Below are positions 1 to 6,030 of a stretch of DNA of 10,604 nt, piece after piece. Both the position numbers and the translations under genes were made by a program. The stretch spans positions 1 to 10,604 of the forward strand of contig DATJHZ010000202.1 in assembly GCA_035493595.1 (NCBI GenBank). The letters are read 5' to 3'. The notes under the pieces were generated by a model. It was not told the origin of the DNA and searched no databases. It saw only the letters and a program-made list of their open reading frames with translations. The stretch is from DATCRE01 sp035493595 (GTDB lineage: Bacteria > Bacteroidota > Bacteroidia > Cytophagales > Cyclobacteriaceae). Every line of letters starts with the position of its first letter. Position 1 is the stretch's first letter.

Positions 1-1
1 C

Positions 2-733
2 GATTGTAATGCTAACGGCGTCGATTATCAGCCATGCGTTTTGCCTGGCGATCTGCAACTACGTCAGCGCGCACATGGAGATCTGATGTGGCGAATGTTT
101 TACAATGCAGTGCGCGTTGGATGTCAGGGAATTTATATCTCTATGTATGATGAGTACAATGAAGGCAATCAGATTGCCAAGACTGCAGAGAATGCATCGA
201 TGGTTCCAGCAGGCTCAGGTTTTCTGGCACTTGATGAAGATGGTACGGCAGTTTCATCCGACTACTATTTGAGACTTACCGGCGATGGTGGCAAAATGTT
301 GAAGGGACAAATTGGACTGACATCAACACGACCAACATCATACTTCGTTTCTAGCAGCGCACCCATTGGAAGCACAATTACCCTGAAAGGAAGCAACAAC
401 CTTTATGTAAGCAGTGAAAACGGTACAGTACCAATGCAATGTAACAGAACAACTGCGCAAGGATGGGAACAATTCATTGTTGTTGATGCCGGCGGTGGCA
501 AGATTGCGTTACGAAGTCAGAGCAAATATGTCTCTTCCGAAAATGGAGCCGCACCAATAACGTGTAACAGAACAACCATAGGTGACTGGGAGAAATTTGA
601 CTGGGTTGTAAACGCAGGTGGAACAATTTCACTACGTGGCAATAACGGAAAATATATTTCATCTGAAAATGGCACAGCTGCGATGACATGTAATCGAACC
701 TCCATTGGGCCATGGGAATCTTTTACTAGGTGA
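2..733 (+). CDS. C-terminal part of a GH71/GH99-like glycoside hydrolase with fascin-type beta-trefoil (5' end outside window)
   Basis: The frame is open from the first bases of the window, so the start lies upstream; the TTG at 41 is not a real start because coding continues before it. 243 residues are visible. The first part (to about nt 325) contains MWRMFYNAVRVG, QGIYISMYDEYNEGNQIAKT and a YYLRLTGDGG segment. This matches the C-terminal part of the catalytic barrel of bacterial proteins annotated as GH71/GH99-like hydrolases, often called xylosidase/arabinosidase. The acidic cluster DEYNEG is probably near the active site. The rest is three repeats typical of a fascin-like beta-trefoil, a likely carbohydrate-binding module. 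Secretion is inferred from the family, since the N-terminus is missing. A strong terminator follows. I am sure of the two-part architecture and less sure of the enzyme family and substrate. Confidence 0.8.
   Translation, partial: DCNANGVDYQPCVLPGDLQLRQRAHGDLMWRMFYNAVRVGCQGIYISMYDEYNEGNQIAKTAENASMVPAGSGFLALDEDGTAVSSDYYLRLTGDGGKMLKGQIGLTSTRPTSYFVSSSAPIGSTITLKGSNNLYVSSENGTVPMQCNRTTAQGWEQFIVVDAGGGKIALRSQSKYVSSENGAAPITCNRTTIGDWEKFDWVVNAGGTISLRGNNGKYISSENGTAAMTCNRTSIGPWESFTR
374..730 (+). repeat. Three in-frame fascin-like repeats (beta-trefoil)
   Basis: Three copies of about 36-42 codons lie at roughly 374-499, 500-622 and 623-730. Each holds a (L/K)Y(V/I)SSENG core, a CNRT motif 5-6 residues later and a W-E-x-F motif. 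Three repeats make one complete beta-trefoil. The copies differ at many DNA positions, so this is an old domain repeat and not a recent tandem duplication. Confidence 0.8.
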
Positions 734-780
734 TGTTTTGATTTTGATTAACGAGGCAGCCACAGCATAACATTAAATTC

Positions 781-823
781 AAATCACTACTATAATGATC
801 ATTGGTTATAGTAGTGATTTTTT
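781..823 (+). terminator. Rho-independent terminator of the glycoside hydrolase gene
   Basis: A perfect 15-bp inverted repeat (arms 781-795 and 806-820, 10-nt loop) ends in six T on the plus strand (818-823). It lies 47 nt after the stop codon of the hydrolase gene. Confidence 0.85.
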
Positions 824-894
824 GTTTACCATATTGGAGAAACAAAAAGACTTTAATTCGGAATAACGTATACTGTTACCTCAAGTCAGAAAAT

Positions 895-926
895 AAAAAA
901 CAGGCTTTCGAAGGAAAGCCTGTTTT
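895..926 (-). terminator. Rho-independent terminator of fusA
   Basis: A 13-bp inverted repeat (897-909 and 914-926, loop GAAG on the plus strand) is flanked at 895-900 by six A, which become a U run on the minus strand. It lies a few nt after the fusA stop codon. With the preceding hairpin it separates two convergent transcription units. Confidence 0.9.
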
Positions 927-932
927 ACAACA

Positions 933-3011
933 TCACATCGCTGCAGCTAAAACAACTTCAGCAATGTTCCCGGGAACCAACTGGTATCGACAGAATGTGA
1001 GCGATGCAGATGCACGCCCTGATGATAGCGTACGGAGTGTTGTTACGTATCCTGAAAGATTCGCTAACGGTACTTCTGCATCAATCCATTGCGCATTGGC
1101 TTTAACACCTATCTCGCGAATGATACCGCGTCTCCTGTTCAGATCACTGGTGATGGCACCTGTGTATTCCTCAGGAGTAATGATGTCAACGCGCATCACC
1201 GGTTCAAGAAGTTTGGGCGAAGCTTTCTTCGCTGCCTGCTTAAAACCTAACGACGCTACCAATTCAAAATCCTGCGCTGAAGAATCTTCATCATGAATGC
1301 TTCCGTCAAATAGTCGCACGCGCATCGATTCCAACGGATACCCAGCCAGAACACCATTCTTCATCGCCTCCTCAAAACCTTTCTTCACAGAAGCAATGTA
1401 TTCTTTTGGAATTGAACCGCCTTTTACCTCATTGATAAATTCCAAGCCTGCAGTTTCACCAACTGCCGGCAGTAATTCAAAATGAATCTCCGCGAAACTT
1501 CCACTGCCTCCGTTCTGTCGCCTGAAAACTTCCTTATGCAACACCGCCTGTGTTAACATTTCACGGTATGCAATCCGTGGTTCTCCTTTCGCGACCGCTA
1601 CACCATATTCAGACGCAAGTTTTTCCAACACCACTTCAAGATGCAATTCGCCCATGCCCTTCAGTATGGTCTGTCCTGATTGTGACTCGACTTCCAATTG
1701 CAACGTTGGATCTTCATCTAACAACCTTGAGAGTGCGTGACTCAACTTACCGGATTCTTTCGCTGACTTCGCCTCAATGGCATAACCAATAACTGGCGCA
1801 GGAAAGTCCATGCTCTCAAGGTGTATCGGATGATCAGGCGCAAACAACGAATCACCTGTCTTTGCATCCTTCAGCCCAACAATGGCACCGATATCACCCG
1901 CCTGAAGCGCTTCCAATGGCTCCAGTCTGTCAGATAGAACACGGAGTAGTCGACTAACACGCATTGTTCTTCCTGTGCGGCTGTTTTGTATCTGATCACC
2001 ACTACGGAGTGTACCTGAATAAATTCTTATCAGAATAAGTTTACCCACATAGTCGTCCGTGATTACCTTAAATACAAGACCAGTAAATGGTGCCGATGCA
2101 TTTGTTTTACGCGCAACACTTTCACCACTATCCGGATGCGTGCCTGTTATCTCGTCAACATCTGCTGGCGAAGGCAGGTAAGCTACAATTGCATCGAGTA
2201 AAGGTTGCAAGCCTTTATTTCGAAATGCCGCGCCACATAACACGGGTGTAAACTGCAGCGACAGCGTTGCTTCACGCACAGCCTGCCTGATTTCCATTTC
2301 ACTTACTGTCGCTGAAGCCGTATACTTTGAGAAAATCTCTTCGTTGACTAACGCCAGTTGTTCAAGCAAGTGATGTCGCCAATGAGTAGCTTCTTCCATC
2401 AACGCATCAGGTATAGGTATACACTCATACGATTTTCCATCGGCATCATTCCATACAATCCCTGTCCACGCGATGAGATCAATGACTCCGACAAATGAAT
2501 TCTCTGCACCAATAGGCAATTGCAACGGCACCGCTATAGTATTTAGTTTGGTTCTGATCTCATCTACCACATTTATAAAATCAGCGCCTTGCCGGTCCAT
2601 TTTGTTAACCATAACGATACGAGGTACGCTATACTTATTAGCTTGATGCCACACAGTTTCCGACTGAGGCTGCACACCCGACTTCGCACAGAATACAGCA
2701 ACGGCTCCATCCAGTACACGCAAAGAGCGCTCTACTTCAGCAGTAAAATCTACGTGGCCTGGAGTGTCAATCAGGTTGACCTGGTAGCGAGTTCTTTCCA
2801 TCTCCCAGAATGTTGTAATGGCAGCAGAAGAGATTGTAATTCCTCTCTTCGCTTCTTGCGGATCGCTATCCATCACCGTATTGCCCTCATCTACATTCCC
2901 CATTTTATGAATCATGCCCGTATAATAAAGTATGCGTTCGGTAACGGTAGTTTTACCGGCATCTACGTGAGCCATAATTCCAATATTTCTTATTTGTCTT
3001 AACGTTGTCAT
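933..3011 (-). CDS. fusA: Elongation factor G paralogue
   Basis: A 692-residue translational GTPase of normal EF-G length. All five G motifs look intact: P-loop AHVDAGKT at 14-21, RGITI at 56-60, DTPGH at 82-86 with the catalytic His, NKMD at 136-139, and CGAAF at 259-263. Domain IV keeps the tip elements QNGGSG (about 499-504) and GSIHDEDS (about 570-577), whose His matches the conserved tip His of EF-G. The C-terminal PEEYTGAITSDLNRRRG and SSGRAS segments follow. The start at 3011 is chosen because the protein then begins MTTLRQIRNIGIMAH as EF-G does; the in-frame ATG at 3062 lies inside a terminator hairpin. No str-operon genes (rpsL, rpsG, tuf) are adjacent, so this is probably a second EF-G. 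Its role (alternative translocation, ribosome recycling, or drug or starvation response) cannot be read from the sequence. It is preceded by an elaborate leader. Confidence 0.93.
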   Translation of the reverse strand: MTTLRQIRNIGIMAHVDAGKTTVTERILYYTGMIHKMGNVDEGNTVMDSDPQEAKRGITISSAAITTFWEMERTRYQVNLIDTPGHVDFTAEVERSLRVLDGAVAVFCAKSGVQPQSETVWHQANKYSVPRIVMVNKMDRQGADFINVVDEIRTKLNTIAVPLQLPIGAENSFVGVIDLIAWTGIVWNDADGKSYECIPIPDALMEEATHWRHHLLEQLALVNEEIFSKYTASATVSEMEIRQAVREATLSLQFTPVLCGAAFRNKGLQPLLDAIVAYLPSPADVDEITGTHPDSGESVARKTNASAPFTGLVFKVITDDYVGKLILIRIYSGTLRSGDQIQNSRTGRTMRVSRLLRVLSDRLEPLEALQAGDIGAIVGLKDAKTGDSLFAPDHPIHLESMDFPAPVIGYAIEAKSAKESGKLSHALSRLLDEDPTLQLEVESQSGQTILKGMGELHLEVVLEKLASEYGVAVAKGEPRIAYREMLTQAVLHKEVFRRQNGGSGSFAEIHFELLPAVGETAGLEFINEVKGGSIPKEYIASVKKGFEEAMKNGVLAGYPLESMRVRLFDGSIHDEDSSAQDFELVASLGFKQAAKKASPKLLEPVMRVDIITPEEYTGAITSDLNRRRGIIREIGVKANAQWIDAEVPLANLSGYVTTLRTLSSGRASASLTFCRYQLVPGNIAEVVLAAAM

Positions 3012-3047
3012 ATTTAGATTCTTTAAAGTGTTTGTAAGTAATACAAT

Positions 3048-3077
3048 AAAAAAGCCTCTCATCCGAAGATGAGAGGC
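3048..3077 (-). terminator. Terminator 2 in the fusA leader, 36 nt before the start codon
   Basis: A perfect 10-bp stem (3054-3063 with 3068-3077) is closed in the RNA by the extra-stable tetraloop context cUUCGg, followed by six U (A run 3048-3053). A full terminator this close upstream of a coding start implies that read-through is controlled. Confidence 0.85.
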
Positions 3078-3106
3078 TCGTGAGTAAGCATGCAGCTTCC
3101 TCGTGC

Positions 3107-3163
3107 CTATGTCTCCGGCATTTTCGGGATATCACCTACTATAAATTTTAATTGTGTTTTCAT
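3107..3163 (-). CDS. Leader ORF 2, 18-residue peptide
   Basis: ATG at 3163 follows an A-rich start region (AAAGAACAAAGCAACA). The peptide is MKTQLKFIVGDIPKMPET, ending in TAG 29 nt before terminator 2. Its last codons contain CCGGAGA, which is complementary to the loops of both leader terminators. No family is recognised. A leader peptide whose translation sets the fate of terminator 2 is the simplest reading. Confidence 0.45.
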   Translation of the reverse strand: MKTQLKFIVGDIPKMPET

Positions 3164-3207
3164 TGTTGCTTTGTTCTTTCAGTTAATAAGTCTCAATGGG
3201 AGGCAAC

Positions 3208-3235
3208 AAAAAAGCCTTTCCGGAGAGAAAGGCTT
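3208..3235 (-). terminator. Terminator 1 in the fusA leader
   Basis: A 9-bp perfect stem (3212-3220 with 3227-3235, 6-nt loop) has six A at 3208-3213, giving a U run on the minus strand. The RNA loop region reads UCUCCGG. Confidence 0.75.
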
Positions 3236-3264
3236 GATATGATCTTAGTCATGATCTACATACC

Positions 3265-3387
3265 TCATTCTTCCGAAAACATATTGTGCCCCCCATCTCC
3301 TATAAAGATGATGTGGCTACTGGCAATAATAGCTTTAATGGCCATTTTACCTGCAGTGATGCTACGAATTTTGAAGTTTGTTGTCAT
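3265..3387 (-). CDS. Leader ORF 1, 40-residue Ile-rich peptide
   Basis: The ORF begins ATGACAACAAAC about 30 nt after the -7 element, ends in TGA, and is followed by terminator 1. The peptide starts MTTNFKIRSITAGKM and has an isoleucine-dense middle (AIKAII, then HIIFIGDGG). Eight of 40 residues are Ile, with no Val and no Leu. I recognise no family. On position and size it looks like a regulatory leader peptide, though a functional small protein is possible. The opposite strand is also open here; the promoter and terminator favour the minus strand. Confidence 0.45.
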   Translation of the reverse strand: MTTNFKIRSITAGKMAIKAIIASSHIIFIGDGGHNMFSEE

Positions 3388-3418
3388 GGCCTTTAAGTCT
3401 TAAACTTTTTACCGGGGG

Positions 3419-3426
3419 CAAAGATA
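3419..3426 (-). promoter_or_regulatory. Bacteroidota -7 element for the fusA leader
   Basis: The minus strand reads TATCTTTG, a full match to the Bacteroidota TAnnTTTG element. It is followed by GCCCCCGG and, about 30 nt later, the ATG of leader ORF 1. No good TTTG was found 17-23 bp upstream, so the -33 box is weak or absent. Confidence 0.6.
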
Positions 3427-3588
3427 TAAATATTTTCTTATATAGAGATTTTTTGCCCAACGAAATAACACAAAGAAGCTTCGACTATACTATCACAAGC
3501 TCCAATAAATGACATCACACATTAACAATCGAAAATAGCATGCGTGCTTCCCTCATTCAACACCCTAACTAACTAAGTGACTACTACG

Positions 3589-3619
3589 ATTGACGGAGTC
3601 AATACATCCACTAGTTTAT
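3589..3619 (+). promoter_or_regulatory. Weak candidate promoter with palindrome for the DUF6569 gene
   Basis: TTG at 3590-3592, 19 bp, then TAGTTTAT at 3612-3619, which lacks the final TG of the TAnnTTTG element. The TTG lies in a palindrome ATTGAC-GGA-GTCAAT (3589-3603). Low confidence; no better promoter was seen in 3427-3651. Confidence 0.3.
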
Positions 3620-3622
3620 TTA

Positions 3623-3651
3623 AGCGTAAACTCATAAAAAACATTTACGCT
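3623..3651 (+). promoter_or_regulatory. Inverted repeat abutting the start codon of the DUF6569 gene
   Basis: Perfect 8-bp arms AGCGTAAA (3623-3630) and TTTACGCT (3644-3651) enclose a 13-nt A-rich loop. The right arm ends on the base before the ATG at 3652. In the mRNA this would be a hairpin directly at the initiation site; as DNA it could be an operator. Confidence 0.5.
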
Positions 3652-4602
3652 ATGAAAAACCTGATTCTATTTTGCTTCGCTGCGATTGTCAGCACATCTC
3701 ATCTACTAGCACAGTATAAAAGCGAAAATCTTAAACTTGATTCGCGCGCCGTAACTTCTGGTAATAAATATCTATTTCAGAATTTACAACTTTATCCAGT
3801 TAGGGCCAATAAAACATTTTTGACATATCATAAAGGGCTATCCAAATATTCAACTCTTAAAGAAGCACTAGAGAGAAAAAAGGTTGCCATCACGGAACAG
3901 TCTGATGGTGGAACTGTTAACACATTGTTTATAGAGAATATTTCCAAAGACACAATCATTGTGCTGTCAGGCGAAGTAGTGAAAGGAGGTAAACAAGATA
4001 GGGTTATTGCTCAGGATTTTATTCTCTATCCAAAAAGCGGCAGAAAGGATGTATCGGTATTTTGCGTTGAACATGGACGATGGAGTCCCGAGGATGGCGA
4101 CACTTCCTTCAAACAGTATTATGATATTTCAACTAATGAAGTTCGTAAAGCAGCCACAGTAAAGAAAGATCAACAGGAAGTTTGGAACAAAGTATCAGAG
4201 ACTACAAATAAGAACAATGCTAAAACATCCACGGGCACGCTTACTGCACTTCAACGATCTGCTTCATTCAACACAGATCTTAAGAAGTATACAAGTCATT
4301 TTCAAAGTTTGCTCTCAGCAGAAGCAGACGTTATAGGTGTTGTTGCTGTATCTGGCAATAAAATACTTGGATGCGACATGTTTGCAAATCATGAACTCTT
4401 CATGAAGTATCTTCCAGGTTTATTAAATTCCTATGCTACCGAAGCAATTACTTCAGGCAGTAAAGTGAGTGTATCGTATGACAAGGTTACAGAGTATCTT
4501 TCATCTATCATCTCAGACGAAAATAAACAGGAAAGAGAGATCGAAAAGAAGGGCACTATGCTAAAAGACGGATCTAAAAAAATTCACCTTTCAGCATTCT
4601 AA
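3652..4602 (+). CDS. Secreted DUF6569 (ARPP-1-like) family protein
   Basis: 316 residues. The start at 3652 is chosen because a clear signal peptide begins there: MKN, a hydrophobic core LILFCFAAIV, and SHLLA before Q21. The GTG at 3577 would only add an unrelated tail in front. The mature part has the DUF6569/ARPP-1 pattern: a TLKEALERKKVAITEQ segment (68-83), an ENISKDTIIVLSGEVVKGGKQDR stretch near 95-117, and CVEHGRW at 138-144. A second half (about 200-316) also belongs to the family. Its biochemical role is unknown. The signal peptide, without a membrane anchor or a visible Cys lipobox, suggests periplasmic or outer location. It stands alone between convergent and divergent neighbours. 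Confidence 0.8.
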   Translation: MKNLILFCFAAIVSTSHLLAQYKSENLKLDSRAVTSGNKYLFQNLQLYPVRANKTFLTYHKGLSKYSTLKEALERKKVAITEQSDGGTVNTLFIENISKDTIIVLSGEVVKGGKQDRVIAQDFILYPKSGRKDVSVFCVEHGRWSPEDGDTSFKQYYDISTNEVRKAATVKKDQQEVWNKVSETTNKNNAKTSTGTLTALQRSASFNTDLKKYTSHFQSLLSAEADVIGVVAVSGNKILGCDMFANHELFMKYLPGLLNSYATEAITSGSKVSVSYDKVTEYLSSIISDENKQEREIEKKGTMLKDGSKKIHLSAF

Positions 4603-4624
4603 GTTGCACCTATTTCTTTAAGCA

Positions 4625-4658
4625 GAGAAGTGACCTGAAATAGTTTGGGTCACTTCTC
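4625..4658. terminator. Hairpin between convergent genes
   Basis: Perfect 11-bp arms GAGAAGTGACC (4625-4635) and GGTCACTTCTC (4648-4658) with a 12-nt loop, 22 nt after the DUF6569 stop. No long T run exists on either side, so it is either a weak terminator used by both strands or a 3'-end stabilising hairpin. Confidence 0.55.
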
Positions 4659-4727
4659 CATTCATCAAATACCTCTTTAACATTTTGTTTACAAGAGGAA
4701 TTCTCTTTTCTACTATGTCACGATTAA

Positions 4728-5165
4728 CTATTCCGGAAAACCCTTTCCATCATTCACCAATTTTAGGAGACTGTCTTTGATGTGGTGCGTCCATCCGGGT
4801 TTACAACTCTCATAACATTCACTGTCTGGCGTCATGCCCTTGTGGACAAAATCAATCTGAGTTTTCGTACCATTCTCAGTAAGAGTCCAGATAACTTCTG
4901 TATTTTTCCACTCCTTCTTATCTTCTATCCAATCAAGATTGCAGTCTGTTACTAACCAGGTAATTTTCTTGTCTGGCATAAGTTCGGAAATTCTAAAATT
5001 CACGTAGGTCTCTCCAAAGTACACGGTGAATTCATCATTTAATTTGTGAGCCTGCCCTTTGAAATCTTTTGCCCACCACAAATTAACCTGGCCAATCCTT
5101 TTCAGAGTCTCTTTTGCAGAAGCCTTTACCGCAAGGCTATAGCTGAAGTCTTGTTGCTTTTTCAT
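4728..5165 (-). CDS. SRPBCC (START-like) domain protein
   Basis: 145 residues, the usual length of a single-domain Bet v1/AHSA1-like SRPBCC protein. Family features include an N-terminal strand (FSYSLAVKASAKETLKRI), a central NFRISELMPDKKITWLV strand pair, EVIWTLTENGTKTQIDFVHKG, and a C-terminal helix after GWTHHIKDSL. These proteins bind hydrophobic small molecules in a cavity; no ligand can be named. The start at 5165 lies 42 nt after a near-consensus promoter overlaid by two palindromic operators. The gene is monocistronic or the last in its unit. The strong operator pair implies induction through a repressor, but no regulator gene is adjacent. Confidence 0.8.
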   Translation of the reverse strand: MKKQQDFSYSLAVKASAKETLKRIGQVNLWWAKDFKGQAHKLNDEFTVYFGETYVNFRISELMPDKKITWLVTDCNLDWIEDKKEWKNTEVIWTLTENGTKTQIDFVHKGMTPDSECYESCKPGWTHHIKDSLLKLVNDGKGFPE

Positions 5166-5190
5166 ATTGATCTTGATTAAAAATTTATAT

Positions 5191-5239
5191 GTAACTTAAA
5201 GGTTACCCAAATTTATAGGTAACTTTTAAGTTACGCAAA
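5191..5239 (-). promoter_or_regulatory. Promoter with twin palindromic operators for the SRPBCC gene
   Basis: The minus strand has TTTG (5236-5239), 20 bp, and TAAATTTG (5208-5215), a near-perfect Bacteroidota promoter. Operator 1, GTAACTTAAAGGTTAC (5191-5206), begins one base downstream of the -7 element. Operator 2, GTAACTTTTAAGTTAC (5219-5234), fills the -33/-7 spacer and is a perfect 7-2-7 palindrome. The centres are 28 bp apart. Binding would block the polymerase, so a dimeric winged-helix repressor (ArsR, MarR, HxlR or PadR type) is inferred. Confidence 0.75.
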
Positions 5240-5362
5240 TCTTTAACGAGAAATTTATGAAGAAGAGTACGAGAATTGAAGTATTCTAAAGTGTGCTAGC
5301 TATCAGGCTGAACTATTGGACATTCTTTATTCTACTCTTTCGATCCTATGCTATGGCGAAAT

Positions 5363-5938
5363 CTATACCCGCAGCAAGCCACGGAACCCTCGGGCAGCAT
5401 AGTAAGATTCTGCACCATTGTGATACATGAAGATAGTGTCATAACGACGATCGCAAAAGATGGCACCACCGAGTTCTCTAATCTCAGCTGGTGTTTTCAC
5501 CCAGCTCGATGTTTTCGTATCGAACTTTCCAAGTTTCTGTAACTCCCGATACTGTTCTTCTGATAAAAGTTCAATGCCCATAGCAGTTGCCATATCAGTA
5601 GCGCTATCTTTTGGTTTATTTTCCTTTCTTGACTCCAGGGCTTCACGATCATAACAAAGACTTCTGCGGCCATTAGGACTTTCAGGTGAGCAATCGTAAA
5701 AAATGTACTCGCCAGTTTTTTTATCATGACCAACAACATCTGGTTCGCCACACGTTCTTTCCATTTCATTTAGCGACCACAGTTTTCCAGTCTTGCCTTC
5801 AAGCTTTGATTCTACTTTAGCCCACTCAAGACCTTTATGACGGCTCATGTTTTTCTCAAAACGGGCTCTCAATGTTAAGAGTAGTTCCTCACGTTCTTCT
5901 GGTGACAACTTCTCTTCTGGTCTGATTTTTTTTGACAT
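5363..5938 (-). CDS. DUF4256 family protein
   Basis: 191 residues, full length for DUF4256. Recognisable family blocks are LRARFEKNMSRHKGLEWAKV near the N-terminus, SLNEMERTCGEPDVVG, GEYIFYDCSPESPNGRRSLCYDREALESR in the middle, EEQYRELQKLGKFDTKTSSW, and a C-terminal FCDRRYDTIFMYHNGAESYYAARGFRG. No signal peptide or membrane segment, so cytoplasmic. The function of the family is not known to me. Ninety-two nt separate it from the upstream SRPBCC gene on the same strand, and no promoter matching TAnnTTTG was found there, so it may be co-transcribed from the promoter at 6663-6695. Confidence 0.85.
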   Translation of the reverse strand: MSKKIRPEEKLSPEEREELLLTLRARFEKNMSRHKGLEWAKVESKLEGKTGKLWSLNEMERTCGEPDVVGHDKKTGEYIFYDCSPESPNGRRSLCYDREALESRKENKPKDSATDMATAMGIELLSEEQYRELQKLGKFDTKTSSWVKTPAEIRELGGAIFCDRRYDTIFMYHNGAESYYAARGFRGLLRV

Positions 5939-6030
5939 AGCTTTTATGTTAAAGGAGAAATAAGTAGTTCATTAATTTAATAAATATTTTTTTAGGAACA
6001 TTAAGAACCAGACTTCTCCCCTTTCAATTA

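Larger units (their letters stand above)
3012..3426 (-). promoter_or_regulatory. Long fusA leader with two leader-ORF/terminator modules (putative tandem attenuator)
   Basis: In transcript order the leader holds a -7 element (3426-3419), leader ORF 1 (3387-3265), terminator 1 (3235-3208), leader ORF 2 (3163-3107), terminator 2 (3077-3048) and the fusA start (3011). In both modules the gap from the leader stop codon to the hairpin is 26-30 nt. Two terminators read in the same direction before one gene, each preceded by a short ORF, fit transcription attenuation by leader translation. The sequence shows the parts; the regulation is inferred. An alternative is that the modules are independent small transcripts. 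Confidence 0.6.

Noticed and set aside
374..730. Tandem DNA repeat suggesting recent duplication.
   Set aside because: The three units correspond to beta-trefoil repeats and are diverged at the DNA level; they are a protein fold feature.
802..1485. Plus-strand open frames over the 3' part of fusA.
   Set aside because: They are antisense to well-conserved EF-G codons, show no recognisable family, and the first one overlaps two terminators.
3012..3062. In-frame N-terminal extension of EF-G starting at the ATG at 3062.
   Set aside because: The extension is encoded by part of terminator 2 and its U tail, and EF-G proteins begin near the P-loop as they do from 3011.
3152..3403. Plus-strand open frame ending in a hydrophobic stretch (MMWLLAIIALMAIL...) that could be a small membrane protein.
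   Set aside because: It runs antisense to leader ORF 1, crosses a minus-strand terminator hairpin, and has no plus-strand promoter. The -7 element and both hairpins point to minus-strand transcription. Its hydrophobicity mirrors the Ile-rich leader.
3577..3651. GTG-initiated 25-residue extension of the DUF6569 protein.
   Set aside because: It would put a polar segment before a clear signal peptide and would translate through the promoter-like element and the hairpin.
5240..5290. Ten-codon plus-strand ORF starting MKKSTRIEVF upstream of the SRPBCC promoter.
   Set aside because: Too short, with no promoter, terminator or downstream gene on that strand.
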